From positions 1,022,187 through 1,086,186 of the forward strand of contig NC_006370.1 in assembly GCF_000196255.1 (NCBI RefSeq): a stretch of 64,000 nt of DNA, in the 5' to 3' direction. Numbering within the stretch: position 1 is the first letter of the stretch; each line of letters starts with the position of its first letter. Below are positions 28,587 to 38,451 of the stretch, one piece after another. The notes beneath the pieces are model-generated. The model was not told where the DNA came from. It saw only the letters and a list, made by a program, of their open reading frames with translations, and made no database searches. A program made the translations under genes and the position numbers. Source of the stretch: Photobacterium profundum SS9. GTDB taxonomy: Bacteria; Pseudomonadota; Gammaproteobacteria; Enterobacterales; Vibrionaceae.

Positions 28587-30571
28587 TTCCTGAAATAGGG
28601 CAATTTGCCCTTATTGTTGCGTTGGGGCTATCAGCTTTGGCCAGCATCTATCCATTGTATGGTGCCTCTATTGGTAATCAGCCAATGATGCGTATGGCAC
28701 GACCGTTGTCATACGGCGCTTTCGGCATGCTGGTATTGTCGTTTTTTGCCTTGTGCTGGTCTTTCTATACGAATGATTTTACGGTGACGTATGTCGCGAG
28801 TAATTCAAACAGCTTATTGCCTTGGTATTACCGAGTTACGGCCGTATGGGGTGGGCACGAAGGTTCCCTTCTATTATGGGTGTTGATTCAAGCTGGTTGG
28901 GCTGCAGCTGTTGCGCGCTTTAGCCGCGATATGCCTCTTGAATCTGTGGCGCGTGTTTTGGCTGTTATGGGAATGATTTCAGTGGGTTTCCTTCTGTTTA
29001 TCATTGTTACCTCTAACCCATTCTTACGTCTACTGCCTTATTTCCCTGTAGATGGTCGCGATCTTAATCCTCTTCTACAAGACCCAGGTTTGATTATTCA
29101 CCCGCCTATGCTTTACATGGGATACGTGGGTTTCTCTGTTGCATTCTCTTTTGCTATTGCTTCATTAATGACTGGTCGTCTTGATACTGCATGGGCTCGT
29201 TGGTCTCGTCCTTGGACAATTGCAGCATGGTCATTTTTAACAGTAGGTATCGCGCTAGGTTCGTGGTGGGCTTACTATGAACTTGGTTGGGGTGGCTGGT
29301 GGTTCTGGGATCCAGTAGAAAATGCTTCTTTCATGCCTTGGTTGGCAGGTACTGCGTTAATGCACTCATTAGCGGTTACCGAGAAACGTGGCACGTTTAA
29401 AGCATGGACCGTTTTATTAGCTATTTCAGCTTTTTCTTTAAGCTTGTTAGGTACGTTCTTAGTTCGTTCAGGTGTTTTAGTCTCGGTTCACGCATTCGCG
29501 TCTGATCCGGCTCGTGGCATGTTTATTCTAGGCTTCTTGATCGTTGTTATTGGTGGCTCATTGCTGCTATACGCTTTACGCGGTGGCAAAATCAAATCAC
29601 GCGGTAGTTACAGTTTATTCTCCCGCGAAAATTTACTGCTTTCCAACAACATCTTGTTAATTGCGGCATTGTTAGTGGTGCTTATTGGTACGTTATTACC
29701 GTTAGTTCACAAACAAATAGGGTTAGGTTCCGTCTCTATTGGTGTGCCTTTCTTCAATACCTTGTTTACATGGTTAATGATTCCGTTTGCCTTTCTTTTA
29801 GGTATCGGTCCGTTGGTTCGTTGGAAGCGTGACGAAGTCGCTAATGTACGTAAACCAATGCTGATTTCTGGTGCAATAACGTTACCTTTGGCCTTTGCAT
29901 GTATTGCCATTTTTACTGATTCATTAGAACCAATGGCTGTACTTGGTTTAACAATGTCTATTTGGATCGTCACAATGCACGGCTTTGAGTTATATCAACG
30001 TGCAACGCACCGCCATACCTTCATGAAGGGTGTAGGTAAGTTGGGTCGCAGCCATTGGGCAATGATATTGGGTCATATGGGTCTAGCGGTATCGGTTATC
30101 GGTATAACACTAGTCTCGAATTACGATCTAGAACGTGATGTTCGTTTAGCACCAGGTGAAACAACGCAAGTTCAAGGTTACGATTTCTACTTTGACGGCT
30201 TACGTGATGCCGATGGACCAAACTACGATGGTTACATTGCAGACTTCACTGTTACGCGTAATGGTAAGTCGGTAACGACATTGCATGCTGAGAAACGCTT
30301 CTACAGTACTACTGGGTCAATGATGACTGAAGCGGCTATTGATAGTGGTGTTACCCGCGACCTGTATGTTGCGATGGGTGAGAAACTGGATGATCACGCT
30401 TGGGCTGTGCGTATTTACTACAAACCGTTTATTAATTGGATCTGGTTTGGTGCCGCATTAATGGGGCTTGGTGGTGCAATTGCAATTAGTGATAAACGCT
30501 ACCGTTTTCGTAAAAAAGCAAGTGAGAAAACAGGGTCAACAATTAAGCAAGCAGAGGTAACTAATGAATAA
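28583..30571 (+). CDS. ccmF: Cytochrome c heme lyase CcmF
   Basis: 662 residues with about 14-15 membrane helices. The Trp-rich motif [19 protein letters not shown] is intact, as are the conserved His regions ([25 protein letters not shown]). CcmF with CcmH and CcmI attaches heme to apocytochrome. Confidence 0.98.
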   Translation: MIPEIGQFALIVALGLSALASIYPLYGASIGNQPMMRMARPLSYGAFGMLVLSFFALCWSFYTNDFTVTYVASNSNSLLPWYYRVTAVWGGHEGSLLLWVLIQAGWAAAVARFSRDMPLESVARVLAVMGMISVGFLLFIIVTSNPFLRLLPYFPVDGRDLNPLLQDPGLIIHPPMLYMGYVGFSVAFSFAIASLMTGRLDTAWARWSRPWTIAAWSFLTVGIALGSWWAYYELGWGGWWFWDPVENASFMPWLAGTALMHSLAVTEKRGTFKAWTVLLAISAFSLSLLGTFLVRSGVLVSVHAFASDPARGMFILGFLIVVIGGSLLLYALRGGKIKSRGSYSLFSRENLLLSNNILLIAALLVVLIGTLLPLVHKQIGLGSVSIGVPFFNTLFTWLMIPFAFLLGIGPLVRWKRDEVANVRKPMLISGAITLPLAFACIAIFTDSLEPMAVLGLTMSIWIVTMHGFELYQRATHRHTFMKGVGKLGRSHWAMILGHMGLAVSVIGITLVSNYDLERDVRLAPGETTQVQGYDFYFDGLRDADGPNYDGYIADFTVTRNGKSVTTLHAEKRFYSTTGSMMTEAAIDSGVTRDLYVAMGEKLDDHAWAVRIYYKPFINWIWFGAALMGLGGAIAISDKRYRFRKKASEKTGSTIKQAEVTNE

Positions 30572-31118
30572 GAAAATTTTATTTATACCTTTGGCGTTGT
30601 TTTTAGCGTTAGCTGTTATTTTCATGATTCAACTTACACGTAATGCGGGTGGCGACGATCCGACAAAACTAGAATCTGTGCTAGTGGGTAAACCTGTACC
30701 AAACTTTAAACTAGAAGACTTGGTCGAAGCGGGTAAACTTTACGAGCAAGACATTTTTAAAGGTGAGCCACTACTGTTGAATGTATGGGCAACGTGGTGT
30801 CCTACTTGTTATGCCGAGCATAAATACCTTAATGAGTTAGCAGGCCAAGGGGTTAAAATTATTGGCTTGAACTACAAAGACGAACGTCTAAAAGCAGTTC
30901 AATGGCTAAATGAGCTAGGTAACCCTTACATTCATAGCTTGTTCGATGGTAACGGTATGTTAGGAATGGATTTAGGTGTATATGGTGCACCAGAAACATT
31001 CCTTATCGATGCTAAAGGTATTGTTCGTTATCGTCATGTTGGTGATGTAAACCCACGAAACTGGGCTGAAACATTAGAACCAATGTTTAAAGCACTTCAA
31101 GAGGAAGCGAAAGGATGA
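30564..31118 (+). CDS. ccmG: Cytochrome c biogenesis thioredoxin CcmG (DsbE)
   Basis: 184 residues: signal anchor (about 5-23) and thioredoxin fold with the active site WCPTC near residue 79, plus the cis-Pro region GAPETFLID. Reduces the apocytochrome CXXCH cysteines. Overlaps ccmF by 8 bases and ccmH by 4. Confidence 0.97.
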   Translation: MNKKILFIPLALFLALAVIFMIQLTRNAGGDDPTKLESVLVGKPVPNFKLEDLVEAGKLYEQDIFKGEPLLLNVWATWCPTCYAEHKYLNELAGQGVKIIGLNYKDERLKAVQWLNELGNPYIHSLFDGNGMLGMDLGVYGAPETFLIDAKGIVRYRHVGDVNPRNWAETLEPMFKALQEEAKG

Positions 31119-31642
31119 TGAAACGTGTGATTGCCATGTTTTTTGCTTTTGGCTTAATCGTTACTTCAGCACTACCCGCTTTAGCATCTATTGATGTTTA
31201 TAAGTTTAACAGTGCTAAAGAAGAGAAAACGTTTCAAGATCTGACAGCAACTCTTCGTTGCCCTAAGTGCCAGAACAATACGATTGCCGATTCTAACGCT
31301 ACATTGGCGCAAGATATGCGCAAAAAAGTGTTTGAAATGTTAGAAGAAGGCAAGAGTAAACAAGAAATCATTGACTACATGATTGCACGTTACGGTAACT
31401 TCGTAACATATGATCCACCGTTGATGGCTTCTACCTTAGTTCTGTGGATGGGACCTTTCTTATTCATCCTTGTTGGTTTCACTGTGTTAGTTGTTCGCTC
31501 TCGTAAAACTGAAGATGCGAAGAAAAAAACTAAGCTAGCAGCAGATGAAGAAGTACGTCTCAAAGAATTATTAAATGAGATGGAGCAGCAAGAAAAAGCG
31601 GAGCAACACCCTCAGAATAAAAACGGTAAGGTGAAATCATGA
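31115..31642 (+). CDS. ccmH: Cytochrome c biogenesis thiol protein CcmH
   Basis: 175 residues: signal peptide ending near LPALA, the redox pair in LRCPKCQNNTIADSNA, a three-helix bundle, one membrane helix (about 105-127), and a charged cytoplasmic tail. This is the short CcmH form; the TPR part is carried separately by ccmI. Confidence 0.97.
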   Translation: MMKRVIAMFFAFGLIVTSALPALASIDVYKFNSAKEEKTFQDLTATLRCPKCQNNTIADSNATLAQDMRKKVFEMLEEGKSKQEIIDYMIARYGNFVTYDPPLMASTLVLWMGPFLFILVGFTVLVVRSRKTEDAKKKTKLAADEEVRLKELLNEMEQQEKAEQHPQNKNGKVKS

Positions 31643-32910
31643 CACTGTTTTGGATTGTAACAGTTATTTTGGTTTTAATTGCAGGCGCTATTTTTGTTAT
31701 TCCTATGTACAAAGGGAAAGAACAAGACGATGTAGCTAGCCGTGATGAACTGAATAAAGCTTTCTTTAAAGATCGTATTAGCGAACTAGAGGAAGAAAAC
31801 AGTGAAGGCTTGGTTGTTAATCAAGATGAACTGGTTTCTGAACTGCAACAGTCATTACTTGATGATGTACCTATGCAGGCGAAACAACAAGCCGTTGGAA
31901 TTAGTCCATTAATGGTGCTTCCTAGTCTGATTTTGCTTGTGGGTATCTGTTACGGCATGTACTTAAGCGTGGGCAGTTTGACTAAAGTTGAAGCTTGGCA
32001 AGAGACGGTATCGCGTTTACCTGACCTGTCAAAGCGTTTAATGGATGATCAAAATGCAGAACCGTTAAGTGATCAAGAAATGGATGACTTAACACTTGCT
32101 TTGCGTACTCGTTTACACGATACCCCAAATGATGCGACTGGTTGGCTATTACTGGGGCGTATTGGCATGGCGAACCGTGATGCTGAAACGTCACAAGGTG
32201 CAATGCTTCGTGCTTATAAGCTTGATCCTGGCAACCCTGAAATTAAGGTAGGTTACGCGCAAACGCTTATGTTGGTTGGTGATCCTAACCAAGGTGACTT
32301 TGCTCGCCAGATACTGCGTTCAGTCGTGCAGCGCGATCCAAGTGATGTTCGTGCATTGTCATTACTCGCCTTTGATGCTTTTGAGCGAAATGAGTACCAG
32401 CAGGCAGTATCATATTGGACCATGATGAAGAATGTTATTGGGGAGAATGACTCGCGTACAAATATGTTGACTCGTAGTATTGAGCGAGCACAAGCACGTA
32501 TTGATAAAGTGAGTACGTTAGATGTTTCAGGTGGTAGTGTAACTGATAAAGTGAGTACAGTTGATGTTCCAGCTGATAGTGTAATGGTTAATGTTATGCT
32601 TGATCCTACTGTCTTATTACCGGCACAAGGTTTCCTTATTCTTTCAGTTCATTCTGCTGATGGTGCACCTATGCCGATTGCAGCTCGTCGTATGCCGCTT
32701 TCATCTCAGTTCCCTATAACGGTAACGCTAGATGATAAAGACAGTATGATTCCAGAGCGTAAGATGTCGTCTTTATCTGAAATGATTGTGAAAGCACGAA
32801 TTGATTCAGATGGAAATGTGATGACAAAGCAAGGCGATTGGTACGGACAAAGTGATGTCTTATCGTTAGGTACTTCTACTATTGTGACAATAAATAAACA
32901 ATATCAATAA
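31639..32910 (+). CDS. ccmI: Cytochrome c biogenesis TPR protein CcmI
   Basis: 423 residues: two membrane helices (about 3-20 and 95-115) with a short cytoplasmic leucine-zipper-like loop between them, TPR repeats (about 150-285) that hold the apocytochrome C terminus, and a C-terminal periplasmic domain. The hinge between TPR and C-terminal domain contains a tandem 14-residue duplication (DKVSTLDVSGGSVT then DKVSTVDVPADSVM). Last gene of the ccm operon. Confidence 0.95.
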   Translation: MTLFWIVTVILVLIAGAIFVIPMYKGKEQDDVASRDELNKAFFKDRISELEEENSEGLVVNQDELVSELQQSLLDDVPMQAKQQAVGISPLMVLPSLILLVGICYGMYLSVGSLTKVEAWQETVSRLPDLSKRLMDDQNAEPLSDQEMDDLTLALRTRLHDTPNDATGWLLLGRIGMANRDAETSQGAMLRAYKLDPGNPEIKVGYAQTLMLVGDPNQGDFARQILRSVVQRDPSDVRALSLLAFDAFERNEYQQAVSYWTMMKNVIGENDSRTNMLTRSIERAQARIDKVSTLDVSGGSVTDKVSTVDVPADSVMVNVMLDPTVLLPAQGFLILSVHSADGAPMPIAARRMPLSSQFPITVTLDDKDSMIPERKMSSLSEMIVKARIDSDGNVMTKQGDWYGQSDVLSLGTSTIVTINKQYQ

Positions 32911-32929
32911 CATTACTGGCACAAATGAA

Positions 32930-32963
32930 GCAGGCTGGATATCATTATCCAGCCTGCTTTTTT
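32930..32963 (+). terminator. Rho-independent terminator of the ccm operon
   Basis: Perfect 12-bp stem GCAGGCTGGATA / TATCCAGCCTGC with a TCAT loop and six Ts. Its presence also excludes the upstream start of mlaA, which would run through this hairpin. Confidence 0.96.
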
Positions 32964-32969
32964 ATACCA

Positions 32970-33794
32970 ATGAGTAACCACTTGACTAAGAATATTATTT
33001 TTTCTGTTTTGCTTACAGCTAGCCTAGTCGGTTGTGCTGATACGCCTGAGAATCAGGAAAAAGAAACAGTACCAACAAATGTTGCAGAACAGATTAATGC
33101 TGAAGAATTCGAATCGGTAAATGATGTGTATGACCCATTAGAAGGGTTCAACCGTGTAATGTGGGATTTAAATTATGATTACCTTGACCCATATTTAGCT
33201 CGACCTATTTCACTGGCATATGTTGATTACACGCCCAATCCTGTTCGGTTAGGTATTGCTAACTTTTTCGCAAACCTTGATGAACCTGCGAGCATGGTAA
33301 ATAGCCTTATTATGCAAAACCCTGAAGATGCGGTTGCTCATTTCAACCGTTTTTGGATTAATACTGTGTTTGGTATTGCAGGCTTGATCGATATTGCTTC
33401 TGCCGCGGATATTCCGCCCCCTAGTAATCGCGCTTTTGGTGACTCATTAGGTTACTACGGTGTTGGTAATGGACCGTATTTTATGGTGCCGTTTTATGGC
33501 CCCGTTACCTTACGTGAAGGTGTTGGTGATGCTGCCGATGGTCTTTATTTACCACTAAGTTTACTCACGTTTTGGCAGAGTTTAGGTAAGTGGGCATTTG
33601 AAGGCATGGAAGATCGTGCTGCGTTAGTTAAGCAAGAGGCGTTACTAGAAGATTCTCCTGATCCTTATGTATTTACTCGTGATGCTTATATCCAGCATAA
33701 AAACTTCAGAGCGACTGGTGGCGAAACTCCCGTTGATGAACCTGAAAATGAAGAACAGCTTGATGACTATTTAGATGAAATAGACGATTATTAA
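32970..33794 (+). CDS. mlaA: Phospholipid-binding outer-membrane lipoprotein MlaA (VacJ)
   Basis: Removes mislocalised phospholipids from the outer leaflet of the outer membrane and hands them to MlaC. 274 residues from ATG 32970; a longer frame from 32925 would place the ccm terminator inside the gene. Signal peptide with lipobox LVGC (Cys at about residue 22), then the MlaA domain (DPLEGFNRVMWDLNYDYLDPYL; NPVRLGIANFFANLDEP). The acidic C-terminal tail is normal. The short gap to the terminator suggests its promoter overlaps it. Confidence 0.95.
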   Translation: MSNHLTKNIIFSVLLTASLVGCADTPENQEKETVPTNVAEQINAEEFESVNDVYDPLEGFNRVMWDLNYDYLDPYLARPISLAYVDYTPNPVRLGIANFFANLDEPASMVNSLIMQNPEDAVAHFNRFWINTVFGIAGLIDIASAADIPPPSNRAFGDSLGYYGVGNGPYFMVPFYGPVTLREGVGDAADGLYLPLSLLTFWQSLGKWAFEGMEDRAALVKQEALLEDSPDPYVFTRDAYIQHKNFRATGGETPVDEPENEEQLDDYLDEIDDY

Positions 33795-33832
33795 ATGTAA
33801 GAGTCTAGGGGGGATAAGTGTAGAGATGGATT

Positions 33833-33865
33833 AAAAAAGCGACCAATAGAAAAGGTCGCTTTTTT
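33833..33865. terminator. Bidirectional terminator between mlaA and fadL
   Basis: AAAAAAGCGACC and GGTCGCTTTTTT flank a nine-base loop. The A and T runs on the two sides make it serve both the rightward mlaA and leftward fadL transcripts. Confidence 0.93.
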
Positions 33866-33899
33866 ATGAATAACTTTTTAGATTGATGTTTGCTGGGCT

Positions 33900-35192
33900 T
33901 TAGAAGCGGTAGCTTGCTTGTACACCAACAAGCCATATGCTGCCAGTGGTTTCACCTTTAAATTGTCCAAGGCTTGGATCCACTTCGTTCATTGGTGCAT
34001 CTTTGGCAAATATGTACGTGAAGCCTGCATCAAGTGTTAGGTTTTGTGACCAGTTGTAGCCAGCACCCATACTTAGCCATAGGCGGTCAGTTTCTGGAAT
34101 CGTTTGTGTACGGTGCTCATCACTTACTGCTGATGTATCGTAAGCAATACCTGAGCGCAGCACGAGCTTGTTCGTGTATTGGTAAGTTGTACCCACAGCT
34201 AAGCGGTAGTTGTCTTCCCAGTTTTCTTCTTTAATCAGATCAGGATCATTACCGTATAGCGATGGGATTTTAGCTTCCAACTTGTCGAAGCTGCTCCAAT
34301 CTGTCCAGTTGAAACTAGCGTGTACCGCAATCTTATTCGTTAATTGGTGAAAGCTCGCAATTTCTGCTGTTGCAGGTAAAGTTAATGCCATGCTACCCGC
34401 GTAACTTGCGCTTGGCTTTTTACCTTTTTTTAGTGCTTCGAGGTCGTAAATAGCCCCAGAAGCACTACCTGTTAAGTTCAACTCAACTTCAGAACGGTAG
34501 TTGAAACCAATGCGGTTATTTTCATTGATTTGCCATGCGGCACCCGCCTGCCAACCCCACGCTGTATCATCACCTTCCATGTACTTCAGGTCTGCGCCTT
34601 TAGGTACTGTAACTCCTGGAGCAAGTGGCATGTCAGAAGATGCAGCTGCACCAAAGTGACCCTCTCCCATAACGTAACGGATACCACCACCAACACTAAA
34701 CTGCTCATTGATTTTGTAAGCAATGTTTGGGTTAATTTCAATCGACATTACTTTCGCTTGGTTACCAAATTGCGTAGCAAGATAATCACCCGCTAGTTCA
34801 GTTTCCATGCCGTAGTTAGTACCGAACGCTAAACCTAAAAATACCTTGTCGTTAAGTTGGTGAGATAGGTAGAAGTTAGGAATAACGGCTGAGTTTGCAA
34901 TATCGCTGGCTTTGGTTTGTGTACCGTTTACCGAACCTTCAACATCAATATTTGGATCAACATAAATAGCCCCCATTGATACTTGTGTACCTTCAAGGTA
35001 AGTCAGCATTGCTGGGTTTCGAAATTGTGCTCCGGCATTGTCTGCCATTGCCGCTTCACCAGCAAACGCACGGCCTAAGCCCGTTGCTGAATATTCTGCA
35101 AGTTGAAAACCGGCGGCCATTGTATTGGCACTCATGCCCAGTATTAACGCTGCTGCTAAAGATAATGTTATTTTATTCTTATTCTTATTCAT
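33900..35192 (-). CDS. fadL: Long-chain fatty acid outer-membrane transporter FadL (copy 1)
   Basis: 430 residues, signal peptide ending TMAA, then a beta-barrel ending in the aromatic residue expected of outer-membrane proteins (ASYRF). The FadL N-terminal plug signature is present: GFQLAEYSATGLGRAFAGEA and the NPAML motif. Imports long-chain fatty acids by diffusion. Reads leftwards, separately from the paralogue upstream. Confidence 0.93.
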   Translation of the reverse strand: MNKNKNKITLSLAAALILGMSANTMAAGFQLAEYSATGLGRAFAGEAAMADNAGAQFRNPAMLTYLEGTQVSMGAIYVDPNIDVEGSVNGTQTKASDIANSAVIPNFYLSHQLNDKVFLGLAFGTNYGMETELAGDYLATQFGNQAKVMSIEINPNIAYKINEQFSVGGGIRYVMGEGHFGAAASSDMPLAPGVTVPKGADLKYMEGDDTAWGWQAGAAWQINENNRIGFNYRSEVELNLTGSASGAIYDLEALKKGKKPSASYAGSMALTLPATAEIASFHQLTNKIAVHASFNWTDWSSFDKLEAKIPSLYGNDPDLIKEENWEDNYRLAVGTTYQYTNKLVLRSGIAYDTSAVSDEHRTQTIPETDRLWLSMGAGYNWSQNLTLDAGFTYIFAKDAPMNEVDPSLGQFKGETTGSIWLVGVQASYRF

Positions 35193-35547
35193 TGTTCTGC
35201 TTTGTTCGCTGAATTCTAATGCAGCGAATGATACTACTTAGAGTAAATACTTCATTTGTTTATTCGTTTTGACGCGCTAATTGGATGTTTATGCTGATTA
35301 ATCGAAAGTTAGTGGTAATAATATGATGAAATTACCATCAATGTTTTTTTTGTTATAATAATTGAGCGTACATGTGTACCTGTATAAGCGTGTTTCAGCG
35401 TTCAACTGTACTCTGAAAGTGAGAGGTGATTGATTGTTATTTGGTAGGAATATGCCTTTAGTGCCTATAAACAAGGCGTTAAATTGATAATAAAAAAGGG
35501 AGCCTCAGGCTCCCTTAATAATATAGTCAGTTATATGTTCGCTGGAA
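35193..35547. other. Region between the two fadL genes
   Basis: 355 bases holding the promoter region of fadL copy 1 and the terminator of copy 2. An inverted repeat TGGTAAT (35313-35319) / ATTACCA (35331-35337) with 11 bases between lies about 120 bases upstream of the fadL start and may be an operator. No open frame of note. Confidence 0.5.
35492..35516 (-). terminator. Terminator of fadL copy 2
   Basis: AAGGGAGCC / GGCTCCCTT stem with a three-base loop; on the minus strand it is followed by a run of Ts (As at 35492-35497 on the plus strand). Confidence 0.9.
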
Positions 35548-36798
35548 TTAGAACGAACGGCTGTACTGAATACCGTATAGCAATGCGTTTGCACGAGTCG
35601 TTGCCGAAATAGTTGTTCCGACTGGTGATACTTCATTTACATCAACGTCTTTACCCATTAGGTAGGTTAGACCGAAATCAATGTTAGATTTGGCATCTAG
35701 GTGGTAAGTAAAGCCACCTGAGAACCATTGACGATCGGAATCTGGTACAGAAATCGATGTTTTTTGATCTTGTGCGCTGGTGTCATACATATAACCAGTA
35801 CGTAAAGTCCAATCGTTATTTAGGTAGTAAGTGCCACCTAACGCATAGTGCCAGCCGTCTTGCCATTCGTAAGTGTTGAGGGTATCGCCACCAGTTGTTG
35901 CTAGTTTGTCAAATGCGCTCCAACCAATCCATTGTACGCTATAGTGGACTGCAAATTTGTCGTTTAATTTGTGGAAACCAGAGAACTCTGCCATATCAGG
36001 TAGTGGCATTTTTAATTTGTCGTTACTGATATCTGGGTTGCCGCTTGTTGAGCCTGCAAAGGACATGTCACCTTCAGTTTCTAGCTCTGGGCTATAGCGG
36101 TATGATAGACCGAAACGGTTGCGGTCATCTAGCTCAAATACCGTACCTACGTTCCAACCCACACCAACACCGTCAGCATCAACATCAAGTAGATTTATTT
36201 TCTGTTCAGCTGTTGGTGGACCAACTTTAACAGAGCGCTTCAATTTTCCTGAACCATAGACAATATCTAATCCACCACCAACGCTCCATTGTTGGTTGAT
36301 ACGGTATGAAGCGCTTAATGCAAAGTTTACACTCTTAACATCAGTTAACCCACCAAATTCATTGGCAGCATAGTCATCACTAAATTCAGTTTTTGTACCA
36401 AAATTAGAGTAAATTCCAGCACCTACTGCCCATTGGTCATTTATTGGGTGAATATAATAAATATTCGGAACTAAAGTTGAATCACCAACAGACTGATCAT
36501 CCAGTGAACCTGAATTTGCAGAGCGGGGATTTGAATACTGGGCATTTTTAATATTAATGTCCGTATCAATAACGTTAAGACCTAACGAGATTGCAGGCGC
36601 ATCGAATAAAGACATTGCCGCGGCGTTACGTGACATTACTGATGCGTTATCAGCAATAACGGCGTCACCAGCAAATGCGCGACCAAGGCCAGTTGCTGAT
36701 TGTGCGTTAAGTTGGAAACCAGCAGAAAGAGCTTGCTGAGATGTTAGTGTGATTGCTGCAGCAATCATCGTTTTAGTAAACAGACGCTTCTTGTTCAT
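35548..36798 (-). CDS. fadL: FadL-family outer-membrane transporter (copy 2)
   Basis: 416 residues, signal peptide ending ALSA, plug signature GFQLNAQSATGLGRAFAGDA and a barrel ending in YSRSF. Compared with copy 1 the NPAML motif is altered to NAAAM, so substrate range may differ. The sequences are clearly paralogous but not a recent duplication. A FadR-like half-operator is upstream. Confidence 0.9.
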   Translation of the reverse strand: MNKKRLFTKTMIAAAITLTSQQALSAGFQLNAQSATGLGRAFAGDAVIADNASVMSRNAAAMSLFDAPAISLGLNVIDTDINIKNAQYSNPRSANSGSLDDQSVGDSTLVPNIYYIHPINDQWAVGAGIYSNFGTKTEFSDDYAANEFGGLTDVKSVNFALSASYRINQQWSVGGGLDIVYGSGKLKRSVKVGPPTAEQKINLLDVDADGVGVGWNVGTVFELDDRNRFGLSYRYSPELETEGDMSFAGSTSGNPDISNDKLKMPLPDMAEFSGFHKLNDKFAVHYSVQWIGWSAFDKLATTGGDTLNTYEWQDGWHYALGGTYYLNNDWTLRTGYMYDTSAQDQKTSISVPDSDRQWFSGGFTYHLDAKSNIDFGLTYLMGKDVDVNEVSPVGTTISATTRANALLYGIQYSRSF

Positions 36799-36882
36799 AT
36801 TTATTATTATTCCTAATCATTTACACTGCATGTCTATCTATATTGATAGATCGCGGATGATTGTAAGAGTGTTAGCCTATCT

Positions 36883-36899
36883 ATCAAATCTGACCAGTT
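36883..36899. promoter_or_regulatory. FadR-like operator upstream of fadL copy 2
   Basis: ATCAAATCTGACCAGTT matches the right half of the FadR consensus perfectly (GACCAGTT) and about 13 of 16 informative positions overall. About 85-100 bases upstream of the fadL ATG. FadR control of fad genes is known in Vibrio; this site is inferred from the motif only. Confidence 0.5.
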
Positions 36900-37038
36900 G
36901 TTAGTTTGTTGATTGTTATAGATAAGTTAATGCTTGACGAGGGGAATTGTACATAAATTGAGTGGAATGGTGGATGAGCAATCGCCAAATATGCAACAGG
37001 TGTAACATAAATACTTGTGCTATGACTGATGGGAATAA

Positions 37039-37073
37039 AAAAGCCATCATTATTTTAACTAGTGATGGCTTTT
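37039..37073 (-). terminator. Terminator of the sigma/anti-sigma operon
   Basis: AAAAGCCATCA / TGATGGCTTTT stem with a 13-base loop; the plus-strand A run gives the T run for leftward transcription. Confidence 0.88.
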
Positions 37074-37115
37074 AAGCAGTATAAGGTTTGAAGTTACATT
37101 TGGCTGACTAGATGG

Positions 37116-37829
37116 TTAAATTTGCCAGTATAAATCCGATTCGATGCTTTTAATAATAGGCATAACGTCTTGCCCTTTTTCACCGACCACAATTAAGCTC
37201 GCATTTTTAATCGGCATCACAATGCCATTCATTTGCTTGTCGTTAAATGCCGTCATGGTTTTGCTTTCTTCAGGTACGATGAAAACCGTGACTCTGCCTT
37301 GTGGTGTATCCATCACCATGTGCAACGCATTTTTGTCACCAAACCCGCAGTGGTTTACATAGGTAACATGTCCGGGTAAATCGCTTAAGCTTGGACCAAA
37401 AGGTAATAATTTCGCATTCACTTGCTGCAAACTAACAGATTCATCAACAGTATTAACAAAAGGCGCTTCGGTGTGGATATGTTGTAGCGCAATCTGCCCA
37501 ATGCTCGCAGCTTGTGCAGAAGGCAGTGTAAAGTGATTAAACTGACCGATCATTATACCGACAGCTAACGCAACGGATGCCGCAATAGCCATATGGAAGC
37601 GATTACTTTTGGGTTTTTCGTTAGGTTGTCCAGATTGATGAAATAGAATGCGATCGGCTAAGTCATCGGGCACATCGACCTTCATGGCTTTTTCTAGCTG
37701 GGCATCTAATTGCAATAGTTCATCGTATAACTTTCGATTGACTATCGATTCATTTCTGGCTGCCGACAAATCTGGGCTGTTATCGTTTGGATCAGCCAGA
37801 ATTCGACGACGGAATTCAAGATCGTCCAT
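37116..37829 (-). CDS. DUF3379-type putative anti-sigma factor
   Basis: 237 residues. A cytoplasmic N-terminal part (residues 1-80) resembling the helical sigma-binding region of anti-sigma factors, one membrane helix at about 83-101 (MAIAASVALAVGIMIGQF), and a periplasmic domain with one Cys (VNHCGFGDKNALHMVMDTP). There is no HxxxCxxC zinc motif. It overlaps the sigma gene by 14 bases, which is the usual arrangement of a sigma factor with its membrane-bound regulator. Function is inferred; the periplasmic ligand is unknown. Confidence 0.7.
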   Translation of the reverse strand: MDDLEFRRRILADPNDNSPDLSAARNESIVNRKLYDELLQLDAQLEKAMKVDVPDDLADRILFHQSGQPNEKPKSNRFHMAIAASVALAVGIMIGQFNHFTLPSAQAASIGQIALQHIHTEAPFVNTVDESVSLQQVNAKLLPFGPSLSDLPGHVTYVNHCGFGDKNALHMVMDTPQGRVTVFIVPEESKTMTAFNDKQMNGIVMPIKNASLIVVGEKGQDVMPIIKSIESDLYWQI

Positions 37830-38451
37830 TGTGGTGATCCCTCCGCTCAGATTGCTTTTCTATTTGGTCTTTTAACTGATTTCTCGCGCGAAATAAACGT
37901 GTCATCACCGTATTCCGGTTTAACCCCAATATTTCTGCAATTTCATCACCATTAAAACCGGCCATTACTTGTAAAACGAGAGGCTCTCGATATTCAGGTG
38001 CGAGCTTCATAATTTGACGGTGTAACATCTGTTGTTCCATTTCCATTTCTGTTCCCTGTTGATGGGTATCAGCAATGGCATAGTCATCAATGTTGACAAG
38101 ATCGAGTTGTTTTCGCTCAAAACGCCGTGCATTTTCTCGGCGTAAAATTGTAATCAACCATGATTTTGCTGCTTTGTCATCTTGCAGGCTATCTAAAGAA
38201 CGCCAAGCCCTCAAGCATGTTTCTTGCACCAGATCCTCTGCTATATGGGGATCATGGCATAGCCAATATGCATAACGGTATAAGTCTCGATGCCACGCCC
38301 TGACAAGGGCTTCATAACGTCTTTGTTTATTCATATCTACAGAGACCGTGGCATCTGGCGTTTTCTTACGGAAAAATTGTTTAATCATGAATTTGCCCGT
38401 TAATTTGGTGTCGACATCACGATTATTGTTCGTTTTTTTCATCGGATGCAC
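37816..38451 (-). CDS. ECF-type RNA polymerase sigma factor
   Basis: Up to 211 residues. Region 2 (YRYAYWLCHDPHIAEDLVQETCLRAW) and region 4 (LQVMAGFNGDEIAEILGLNRNTVMTRLFRARNQL) of group 4 sigma-70 factors are intact. The start is uncertain: besides the GTG at 38451, ATGs at 38388 and 38334 begin shorter products, none with a strong ribosome site. Encoded with the overlapping anti-sigma gene between the fadL pair and fadIJ, a location conserved, to my knowledge, in Vibrio, so its regulon may include envelope or fatty acid functions. Confidence 0.88.
   Translation of the reverse strand: MHPMKKTNNNRDVDTKLTGKFMIKQFFRKKTPDATVSVDMNKQRRYEALVRAWHRDLYRYAYWLCHDPHIAEDLVQETCLRAWRSLDSLQDDKAAKSWLITILRRENARRFERKQLDLVNIDDYAIADTHQQGTEMEMEQQMLHRQIMKLAPEYREPLVLQVMAGFNGDEIAEILGLNRNTVMTRLFRARNQLKDQIEKQSERRDHHNGRS

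Larger units (their letters stand above)
36799..37115. other. Region between fadL copy 2 and the anti-sigma gene
   Basis: 317 bases with the fadL promoter region (including the FadR-like site at 36884-36899) and the terminator of the leftward sigma/anti-sigma operon. Otherwise AT-rich and featureless. Confidence 0.5.

Noticed and set aside
32925..32969. Upstream start for mlaA
   Set aside because: It would translate the ccm terminator hairpin and spoil the lipoprotein signal; ATG 32970 fits the family.
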